Source: Gemmatimonadaceae bacterium
GTDB taxonomy: Bacteria; Gemmatimonadota; Gemmatimonadetes; Gemmatimonadales; Gemmatimonadaceae
NCBI GenBank assembly: GCA_016720905.1
Contig: JADKJT010000003.1
Coordinates: forward strand, 287,302 to 351,301
DNA: 64,000 nucleotides
Direction of reading: 5' to 3'
Positions 52,251 through 59,568 of this stretch are shown here, in pieces. Numbering within the stretch: position 1 is the first letter of the stretch; each line of letters starts with the position of its first letter. The position numbers were made by a program, and so were the translations under genes. Under the pieces are notes generated by a model that searched no databases, had not been told where the DNA came from, and saw nothing but the letters and a program-made list of their open reading frames with translations.

Positions 52251-53441
52251 ATGCTTCGTTTCACGACGGCCGGTGAATCGCACGGCCCCGCGCTGGTGTC
52301 CACACTCGAAGGCATGCCCGCCGGCGTGCCGCTCCTCGCGGCTGACGTGGATGCGGAACTCGCGCGTCGTCAGCAGGGGTATGGCCGCGGACGACGCATG
52401 CAGATCGAAACCGATCGCATTGAATGGCTGGCCGGAGTGCGTGCCGGCGAGACGCTGGGTTCGCCGATCGCCATGCTGATTCGCAATCGCGACTGGCAGA
52501 ATTGGGCGGAGATCATGGACCCTGCACCACGCGCTGAAGATGCCAGCGGTCCGCGCAAGCGTCACGTCACCCGCGTGCGTCCAGGGCACGCCGACTTGAC
52601 GGGACTGCTCAAGTACGATCGCAGCGACGCGCGTGACATTCTCGAGCGCGCCTCGGCACGGGAAACCACCGCGCGGGTCGCGGCAGGCGCCATCTGTCGC
52701 GTCCTCCTGCGGGAGCTGGGGGTGCGCGTCGGGTCGCATCTCGTGCACCTGGGCGGCATCGATGCGGCGCGCCCCTCCGTGCTGCCGGACGACCTCAATG
52801 GCACCGCCGACCTGTCACCGTTGCGAACGCTCGATCGTAACGCGGAACAGTCAATGATCGAGCGCATCGATGCCGCCAAAAAGGACGGCAATACACTCGG
52901 CGGGATTTGTGAAGTGGTGGCCACGGGATTGCCGGTTGGACTTGGCTCCCACGTGTCATGGGACCGTCGGCTCGACGGTCGTCTTGGACAAGCGATGCTT
53001 TCAATCCCCGCGGTCAAGGGCGTGGAGATCGGACTCGGTTTCGAAACCGCACGTCGCACCGGTGCCGAGGTGCACGATGAAATGGAGGCAGCGCCCGGTC
53101 GGACGCGGGCGGGTCACGTAAGGCGTCACACCAATCGCGCCGGCGGGACGGAAGGCGGGATGACCACCGGTGAGGATCTGGTCGTCCGCGTGGCCATGAA
53201 GCCGATTGCGACCCTGATGCGCCCGCTGAACACGGTGGATGTGGCCACGGGTCAGGCCGCGTCTGCGGTTGCCGAGCGGAGTGACGTCACGGCAGTGCCC
53301 GCCATGGGTGTGATCGCCGAGTCGATGGCCGCGTTTGTGTTGGCGGACGCGATGCTGGAGAAGTTTGGTGGCGATTCGTTGGCAGAGGTACGCCGGAATC
53401 TGGACAGCTACCTGGCCCGTCTCGACGAACGACTGGGATGA
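52251..53441 (+). CDS. aroC: Chorismate synthase
   Basis: ATG 52251 gives 396 residues, preceded by GGAGGTG at 52229-52235 (a longer than ideal spacing). FTTAGESHGPAL, the FMN and substrate motifs RPGHADLTGLLKY and RASARETTARVAAGA, and HTNRAGGTEGGMTTGEDL identify chorismate synthase, the last step of the shikimate pathway. Length matches the bacterial enzyme. aroK starts eight bases later, so two shikimate genes are paired. Confidence 0.96.
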   Translation: MLRFTTAGESHGPALVSTLEGMPAGVPLLAADVDAELARRQQGYGRGRRMQIETDRIEWLAGVRAGETLGSPIAMLIRNRDWQNWAEIMDPAPRAEDASGPRKRHVTRVRPGHADLTGLLKYDRSDARDILERASARETTARVAAGAICRVLLRELGVRVGSHLVHLGGIDAARPSVLPDDLNGTADLSPLRTLDRNAEQSMIERIDAAKKDGNTLGGICEVVATGLPVGLGSHVSWDRRLDGRLGQAMLSIPAVKGVEIGLGFETARRTGAEVHDEMEAAPGRTRAGHVRRHTNRAGGTEGGMTTGEDLVVRVAMKPIATLMRPLNTVDVATGQAASAVAERSDVTAVPAMGVIAESMAAFVLADAMLEKFGGDSLAEVRRNLDSYLARLDERLG

Positions 53442-53448
53442 TCGGCCG

Positions 53449-54024
53449 GTGAGTGATCAACCGGGGGCGTTGTCAGACAAACCGGTCGGGCCGACGCCCA
53501 CCGGTCATCTCATTTTCGTGGGACTGCCGGGGGCAGGGAAATCGTCGGTCGGTCGAATGGTCGCCAAGACGCTGGGCAGGTCATTCATGGATTTCGACCG
53601 GGAAATCGAGCGCCGGACGGGCAAGACGGTCGAACAGCTCTTTGCTGAGCAAGGAGAACGTGCGTTCAGGGACCGCGAAGTGGGGCTCACTCGTGAATTG
53701 CTCGCTGCGCCCCCGATGGTCTGGTCGCCGGGCGGCGGATGGGTGACGAATCCCGGCGTCCTGACGCTCGTCCGCCCTTCGTCGCGTATCATTCATCTTC
53801 TGATATCGCCCGCCGCGGCACTTGAACGATTGACCAGATCCAGGATCGTCCGTCCCTTGCTGAAGACGGCTGATCCACGGGTCACGATGGACGAATTATG
53901 GGCCAACCGAGCTGATCTGTATGCCCAGGCCGATTTGGTGATAGATGTGGAAGTTGTTGATTCACAACAGGTTGTGGAACGGATTGTGGCGCTTGCCCGC
54001 AACTTGACCACAGGACTAGGTTAG
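53449..54024 (+). CDS. aroK: Shikimate kinase
   Basis: GTG 53449 gives 191 residues; the frame runs back into aroC, but homology starts here. Walker A is GLPGAGKSS (about 25-33), the shikimate-binding MDFDREIERRTG and ERAFRDREV segments follow, and WSPGGGWVTN matches the GGG region. It phosphorylates shikimate with ATP two steps before chorismate synthase. Slightly longer N-terminus than usual (about 18 residues). Confidence 0.93.
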   Translation: MSDQPGALSDKPVGPTPTGHLIFVGLPGAGKSSVGRMVAKTLGRSFMDFDREIERRTGKTVEQLFAEQGERAFRDREVGLTRELLAAPPMVWSPGGGWVTNPGVLTLVRPSSRIIHLLISPAAALERLTRSRIVRPLLKTADPRVTMDELWANRADLYAQADLVIDVEVVDSQQVVERIVALARNLTTGLG

Positions 54025-54027
54025 GAA

Positions 54028-54456
54028 ATGGACGATCGTTGGGTGCCGGTGGTGGAGGATCTCCGCGAAAAATTCGCGGCCGATAGCGATGTGGTCGAGG
54101 TTGAGGCCTATCTGTCGTCGCAGGGGTACAGCCGTCGGCAAATCGGTGAGATTCTTTCCCTTCTTTATAGCGATACTGCATTCGAGCCAGCCTGGGACGG
54201 CTCGGTTCTGGCGCGTGAGGCACCTCTGCGAGTGCAGGGGCCGCATGAACGCGGCCGGTTTACTGCTGAGGCGTGGGGATACCTGGTGATGCTCGGGGGA
54301 TCCGGCGCTGTCAACCTTCACGATTTCGAGCAGTTGGTCGAGCGGGCGCTGACACATGTGGATGGACGGATCGGCCTTCCGGAGATCCGTGCCCTCGCCG
54401 AAGAGGGTGGTTTTGATGATGCATCCGCCGGTAGCGAACGCACGCAGGTCCACTGA
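54028..54456 (+). CDS. Smg/DUF494-like protein
   Basis: ATG 54028 lies three bases after the aroK stop; 142 residues. The pattern VVEVEAYLSSQGYSRRQIGEILSLL, then FTAEAWGYLVMLGGSGAVNLHDFEQLVERALTHVD and IGLPEIRALAEE, follows the helical layout of the Smg/DUF494 family, whose role is unknown. In Proteobacteria smg neighbours topoisomerase-like and dprA genes; here topA follows six bases later. This context supports the call, though similarity was judged by eye. Confidence 0.6.
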   Translation: MDDRWVPVVEDLREKFAADSDVVEVEAYLSSQGYSRRQIGEILSLLYSDTAFEPAWDGSVLAREAPLRVQGPHERGRFTAEAWGYLVMLGGSGAVNLHDFEQLVERALTHVDGRIGLPEIRALAEEGGFDDASAGSERTQVH

Positions 54457-54462
54457 GAACTG

Positions 54463-57061
54463 ATGACAACCAAGAAGGTTTCGAGCGGGACCAGCAAGCG
54501 CGCACCGGCCAAGAAGGCCGCCGTGAAACGTGCAACCAAGGGTGCAGCCAAAACGGCCGCACCGCCGGCGGCTGTCGCGCGTAGTGCACCCAAGCCCGCC
54601 GCGAAAACCACCGCAACCAAGTCGGCGGCCAAAAAGTCAGCGGTCAAGAAAGTCGCGGCGAAAAAGCTCGCTGGAAAGGCGACCAGTGCGCGGGCCAAGT
54701 CGCGCGCCGCACTGCGCGTCGTCGAGTCCAATGAAGAGGATGCGTTGGTTTCCTCGTCCGGGACGTCGCTGGTCATCGTCGAGTCGCCGGCCAAGGCCAA
54801 GACCATCGGCAAGTATCTGGGCCGAGGGTATACGGTGCGCGCCACGGTGGGTCACGTGCGCGATCTGCCCGCCAAAAAGCTTGGTATCGATATCGAACAT
54901 GGCTTTGCCCCCCGACTATGTCACCATCGAGGGCAAGGAAGACATTCTCAACGACCTCAAGCGAATCGCCAAGGGCGCCAGCGAAATCTTCATCGCCACC
55001 GACCCTGATCGCGAGGGAGAGGCCATCGGGTGGCACGTGGAACAGTATTTCACGCAACCCAAGCGGCATGCCGTCACGGCACCCATTCGCCGCGTGATGT
55101 TCCACGAAATCACGAAGGACAAGGTCAAGGAATCCATGGCCAACCCCATGGATATCGACACGAAGAAAGTGGAGGCGCAGCAGGCGCGTCGCGTGCTTGA
55201 TCGACTCGTGGGCTATAAGGCCAGCCCCGTACTCTGGAAGACCGTCAAGAAGGGTCTCTCGGCGGGCCGCGTGCAAACCGTGGCGCTCCGCATCATCGTC
55301 GAACGCGAACGCGAGATTCGCGCGTTCACACCCGTCGAGTATTGGACGATCGCCGCCGACCTGCACAAGGGCGCGCAGGCGTTCGTCGCCAAGTTGCATC
55401 ACGTCGATGGCAAGAAGCCCGAATTGCCGTCGGGGGCCGATGCCGACCGGGTTCTCGCCGACCTCAAGGGACGCAAGAATTTCGTCGTGACGGAGGTCAA
55501 GCGTCGCGAGCGCCGCAAGAATCCGGCGGCCCCGTTCACGACGTCAACCTTGCAGCAGGAAGCCGCAAAGAAGCTGGGCTTCGGCTCCAAGCGGACCATG
55601 CGACTCGCGCAGGACTTGTACGAAGGCATCGATGTGGGCGATGCGGAGGGCGCCACGGGTCTCATCACCTACATGCGTACCGACTCGTCGCGGGTGTCCG
55701 AAACCGCCGCGGGCGCCGCGCGCGATTGGCTGCGAAAGGAGCACGGCGAAGCGTACCTGGCGCAGGCGCCGCAGCTCTATCCCAGTGGCAAGGCCAATGC
55801 GCAGGATGCGCATGAAGGCGTGCGACCCACCGACCCCACGCGCAAACCCGACGAGCGTCTGGCCAAGAAGCTCACGGCCGACCAGTTCAAGTTGTACGAG
55901 TTGATCTGGAAGCGGTTCATGGCGTCGCAAATGTCGCCGGCCGTGTTCGATACCACCACGGTCGACTTCGACATTCCCGCGGGCGGTCACCAATACCTGT
56001 TCCGCGCCACCGGCTCCGTCGTGAAGTTCGACGGCTTCCTCAAGCTCTACCGCGAGGCGAGAGAGGAAGGGGATAGCAAGGCGCTTGAAGACGAACAGGC
56101 ACTGCCGTTCCTCGAGCTCAACGAAACGGTGCCGGTGAAGGCGATCACGCCCACCCAGCACTTCACCGAGCCGCCGCCGCGCTTCTCCGAAGCCTCGTTG
56201 GTCAAGGAACTCGAGCGCCTGGGCATCGGGCGTCCGTCCACCTACGCGTCCATCATTTCGGTGCTCGCCGATCGGCGATATGTGGAACTCACGCAGCGAC
56301 GGTTCTTCCCCACGTCACTTGGCGAGACCGTCGAAAAGGTCATGGTGAAGAAATTCCCCGACGTGTTCAACGTCGGCTTCACCGCGTTGATGGAAGAGGA
56401 ACTCGACAAGATTGCCGAGGGCGAGATTGGTTGGGTGCGCGCGCTCAACGATTTCTGGACACCGTTCCAGCGCACGCTCAACGACGACGACCTCGACGCC
56501 CTCATCGGCGAGGCGTACGATCTGTCCGCGCTGGAAACGGAGCGCTGCCCGTTGGACGGCGGCAAGCTGGTGGCCAAGGGCGGGTTCTTCGGGCCTTTCG
56601 TGGCGTGCGAGAATCACCCCAAGGTTTGCAAGTACACGCGCCCCATCAAGGGCGAGAAGAAGCCGGCGGAGCTCACCAACTTCATGTGCCAGGAGTGTGG
56701 GGCACCCATGGTGGTTCGCCACGGCCGTTCGGGCGATTTCCTCGGATGCAGCAAGTTCCCCAAGTGCCGCGGGACACGCTCGATGCCCACAGGCGTCAAG
56801 TGTCCGAAAGACGGCGGTGAAATCGCCGAGCGTCGCAGCAAGAAGCGCGGCAAGGCGTTCTATGGATGCGAGAACTACCCGAACTGCGACTTCGTGGTGT
56901 GGGACAAGCCGGTGCTGGAGACCTGCCCGGAGTGCGGGTATGTGGGCGCGGAAGCCAAGAGCAACAAAACCCGCGGCACATATCGCAAGTGTCTCAAGTG
57001 CAGCAACGAGTGGGACGTGGCATCGCCTGACGACGTCGAGGTTGTCGCCGAGGTTGCCTAG
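54463..57061 (+). CDS. topA: DNA topoisomerase I with Lys/Ala-rich N-terminal tail; apparent frameshift
   Basis: ATG 54463 starts a tail of about 90 residues dominated by Lys, Ala and Thr, followed by the Toprim domain (LVIVESPAKAKTIGKYLG). The frame breaks at a run of six C (54908-54913): the natural continuation (PDYVTIEGKEDILNDLKRIA) is one base ahead and runs to TAG 57061. Removing one C gives a single 865-residue enzyme. ATDPDREGEAIGWH completes Toprim, the catalytic Tyr is in GLITYMRTDSSRVS (residue 403 of the joined protein), and three to four Cys4 zinc ribbons (from CPLDGG near 56550) end it. It relaxes negative supercoils. As the gene is normally essential, an assembly indel or programmed +1 shift is more likely than a null allele. 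Confidence 0.9.
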
Positions 57062-57449
57062 GGGCGGCTTGTCTGCGCCCCTTGTGCTTGGTGCGCGTGC
57101 CGACGGGACAGAGGATCGCCCGGCTTGCTCACTGCTCGCGCACTGGCGTCTTGGCGCTTCGGCGCGGCCCGTGTGGGCGCTCGCAGAAAGCCGCCGGGCG
57201 ACCCTCTGTCCCGCCGGCACTCCGACGTCGCGACGAACAGCGCGGAGGAATGGAAAAACTTCTCGCGTCGATAGTGTGGCCGCGCCCCAGCCTGTGCGCA
57301 GTTGGTACTTGACATTCCCTCATTGAGAATCGATGGTTTGCCTGCGGGCCTGGGGAGTCTGGGGAGCCTGCGAGCCTGCGAGCCTGCGCATCTGCGGAAG
57401 TGCGACGCCGCACCGCGGTGATTTCAGTCCCATTGAGAAATCGAATCTT
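57062..57449. other. Repeat-rich intergenic region between topA and the LuxR-type gene
   Basis: No credible gene is seen in these 388 bases. The region holds a long imperfect inverted repeat (57097-57220), three copies of the 8-mer GAGCCTGC (57364-57387), and a direct repeat CATTGAGAA(A)TCGA at 57321 and 57431. It also has a 9-base inverted pair, TTCCCTCAT (57315) and ATGAGGGAA (57450), that reaches into the next start codon. A frame open from 57333 crosses the 8-base repeats and is probably not translated. Confidence 0.6.
57097..57220. repeat. 28-base imperfect inverted repeat with 68-base spacer
   Basis: Arm 57097-57124 and arm 57193-57220 are complementary at 26 of 28 positions. They could fold into one very stable hairpin just after topA. 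It may be an extended terminator, a REP-like element, or the remnant of a small non-autonomous transposable element. No target duplication was seen at the ends. Confidence 0.75.
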
Positions 57450-57761
57450 ATGAGGGAATCGCGCGATTCGCGGATCGGGGGAAACGTCTTTGTGCACTTC
57501 ACCGATGACGAATGGATAACCATCGTCGCGGAGCTGCGGCTGGCACCCCGTGAAGCAGACGTGCTGCGGGCGGCGCTCACCGACGAAGGCAGCGCGATAA
57601 TCGCAGCCGCACTTGGTCTTTCTGTCAGCACCGTCAGCACCTACAAGAACCGGCTGTATCGACGACTCGGCGTCGGCAGCATTTCCCAAGCCATCGTCTG
57701 CGCGTTTTCCGCGCACGTCCGACACCGCAACAACACCGGCGGCGGGCAGAACGACGCGTAG
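57450..57761 (+). CDS. Small LuxR-type HTH regulator without receiver domain
   Basis: The preferred start is ATG 57450, giving 103 residues; an ATG at 57333 would add sequence made of short tandem repeats. LAPREADVLRAALTDEGSAIIAAALGLSVSTVSTYKNRLYRRLGV is a clear GerE/LuxR helix-turn-helix. There is no receiver or ligand domain in front, only about 30 residues. Single-domain LuxR proteins usually act as local activators or repressors. It precedes the propeller and Cys-rich secreted genes and may control them. The start codon lies in an inverted repeat with 57315-57323. Confidence 0.75.
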   Translation: MRESRDSRIGGNVFVHFTDDEWITIVAELRLAPREADVLRAALTDEGSAIIAAALGLSVSTVSTYKNRLYRRLGVGSISQAIVCAFSAHVRHRNNTGGGQNDA

Positions 57762-57925
57762 GCGAGATGATGTTAGGACCGTGTCATCATCGTTGATGAC
57801 ATCGCTCGGGTGACATGGTCCAGTGACTTGCGACAAGGGGCAGTGCCGCCGAATACTCGGTCTGCGGAGCACGCGAACCGGCGTGCCGATAGTACGCACA
57901 ATGGCGGTAACGGCTCGGAGCGATC

Positions 57926-59041
57926 GTGCAATACAAGTTGGCAATTGCGGCTATTCTCGTCCTCTCAAGCGGGCAGCTTTGGGGCGGCGCAAGACAGGTG
58001 CGATCCGTGCTGTCCACGCTTCGCGACCGTCCATCCGGCCACCTCGTTATGCTGGAAACGCGGACGCCCTATGGCGTCGCGGTGTCAGCGGCAGGCACCA
58101 TCTACGTGGCGGATGGGCGCTGGCCTCGACTCGCGGCCTTCTTGCCGAACGGCAAGCTGCTGTGGCAGCGCAACGTCCGCGGGCTTGGCCCCGGTGAACT
58201 GATGTTTCCGTATCGCGTCGTGCTCGACAAGGCAGAAAACGTCGTGGTGTTGGACCTTGGCTCGAAAACGCTCCTGTGGTATGCCGCAGACGGCACATTC
58301 CTCCGTCGCGGCATGCTCGGCTTGGCGTTCGCCACGGTCTCGGATATCGCAATACTGGACGGCGATCGGGTCGTAGTGAGCGGTATCTCGGACGATCCGC
58401 GAGCGACAGGGAAGTCTGTCCATGTGTTCTCCAGGGAATTGGCGTGGCAGGGGTCATTCATCGCGTTGCCCGGGGGGGTACCAGCGGACATTCAGCGGCT
58501 GTGGGGCACAGGTTCGCTGGTGCGTGCCTCATGGTCGTCGGTGCTCTACGCACCCAAGCATGCTGGCGGACTGACTGAGCTCTCCTCAGACGGAAGAGTG
58601 CTGCGTCGCATTCCAGTCGACGACAGCGATCTCACCGTTCCGACCGACTACTTCACGATCACGGCACGCGGAACCGCGGGCTCGCACGTGCGCGCGGCGG
58701 ATTCGTTGATCACGTCTGGCCGTCCTGTTCTCCTCGCGCGCGGCGGTGTCCTGAGCGTGAAGATCATCGGCAGTCGTGTCCGGCTGACGGAACACAATGG
58801 CTCTGGTACACCGACGGCGATTCTCGACCTCGGTGCCGCGGATGTGATGCCGATCGCATTCGATAGCACCACCTGCACGCTCACCATCCGAAACCGCAAG
58901 AGTGGCGAGTTGGGTGTCGCCCAGCTTGCTGTCAGGCTCGCGCACAACGCGCGGGCCACCACCCAAGCACACGGAGCGTCCGATGAAACGGTTCACGCTG
59001 ATGATGGTTGTACTGGTGCTCGCCGCGGTCGCTCGTACTGA
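57926..59041 (+). CDS. Secreted or anchored six-bladed beta-propeller-like protein
   Basis: GTG 57926 gives 371 residues. A signal peptide or anchor (LAIAAILVLSSGQLWGGA) is followed by NHL/6-bladed propeller blades: PYGVAVSAAGTIYVADGRWPRLAAFLPNG, FPYRVVLDKAENVVVLDLGSKTLLWYAADG and SDIAILDGDRVVVSG. The later blades are weaker. The last 59 bases overlap the start of the Cys-rich gene, so the extreme C-terminus may not be conserved. No catalytic site is evident. It probably binds a ligand or protein outside the cytoplasm. It is part of an accessory cluster with a LuxR regulator. Confidence 0.7.
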   Translation: MQYKLAIAAILVLSSGQLWGGARQVRSVLSTLRDRPSGHLVMLETRTPYGVAVSAAGTIYVADGRWPRLAAFLPNGKLLWQRNVRGLGPGELMFPYRVVLDKAENVVVLDLGSKTLLWYAADGTFLRRGMLGLAFATVSDIAILDGDRVVVSGISDDPRATGKSVHVFSRELAWQGSFIALPGGVPADIQRLWGTGSLVRASWSSVLYAPKHAGGLTELSSDGRVLRRIPVDDSDLTVPTDYFTITARGTAGSHVRAADSLITSGRPVLLARGGVLSVKIIGSRVRLTEHNGSGTPTAILDLGAADVMPIAFDSTTCTLTIRNRKSGELGVAQLAVRLAHNARATTQAHGASDETVHADDGCTGARRGRSY

Positions 59042-59405
59042 GACTGCGGGAGCGCAAACCCTGCCGGGGGAGGGCGGTTGTTGGCAATGCATGTTCATTG
59101 AAGGTCAGGGCGGCGGAGGATATTCGCCTCAGTGCATGGGCGTCTTGTCCGGCGCACCTATTTGCCACATCGACTATATCGAGAATGTGTGCTGGACCGA
59201 AGGCAGCGGGTGCACGACTGGGCTCTTCGATGACGGTGGCGTGCTGACCGAGACCCTTGCTTGCACAGCGCTTCAGCTTGGCGAACCCAGCTGGTGGATG
59301 CTAGCGAGCGGACGCGCTGCTCGTGAAGAGGAGACATCTGAGATGTTAACGCCGCCACCCTCAGTATTGCTCGTGGGCGCGATTGACCTGCGTCGGCCGT
59401 CGTAA
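58983..59405 (+). CDS. Secreted cysteine-rich small protein
   Basis: ATG 58983 gives 140 residues and overlaps the propeller gene by 59 bases. A good signal peptide (MKRFTLMMVVLVLAAVARTETAGA) is followed by a Gly- and Cys-rich domain with Cys at 33, 36 (CWQC), 51, 61, 70, 77 and 94. The spacing suggests a disulfide- or metal-stabilised fold outside the cytoplasm. The last 40 residues are a polar, Pro-containing tail. I do not recognise a family. Overlap with the upstream gene implies coexpression. Confidence 0.65.
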   Translation: MKRFTLMMVVLVLAAVARTETAGAQTLPGEGGCWQCMFIEGQGGGGYSPQCMGVLSGAPICHIDYIENVCWTEGSGCTTGLFDDGGVLTETLACTALQLGEPSWWMLASGRAAREEETSEMLTPPPSVLLVGAIDLRRPS

Positions 59406-59492
59406 ACGAACGTGATGCGCTGGAGAGTGCGCTCGGCCCGAGTGCGGAAGGGTCGGTCTCCTGATGACACGCGTGAACACTGATTGCCCGTT

Positions 59493-59529
59493 GCCCATCG
59501 TTCCGCCTCTTGCTGGCGGAGCGATGGGC
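59493..59529 (+). terminator. Hairpin in the leader of the GWxTD gene
   Basis: GCCCATCGTTCCGCC / GGCGGAGCGATGGGC forms a 15-bp stem (one G-T pair) with the loop TCTTGCT. There is no T-run. It lies 88 bases after the Cys-rich gene and 40 bases before the preferred start of the next one, so it could be a terminator, an attenuator or an mRNA stabiliser. Confidence 0.5.
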
Positions 59530-59568
59530 CGCGAAATTCGTGCAATAACATTTCATGCGGAGCGCACG

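Noticed and set aside
57364..57387. Tandem GAGCCTGC repeats as a CRISPR array
   Set aside because: Units are 8 bases with no spacers and no cas genes nearby; this is a simple tandem repeat.
57333..57449. N-terminal extension of the LuxR-type protein from ATG 57333
   Set aside because: The extension is encoded by 8-base tandem repeats and has no conserved character; the HTH protein is complete from ATG 57450.
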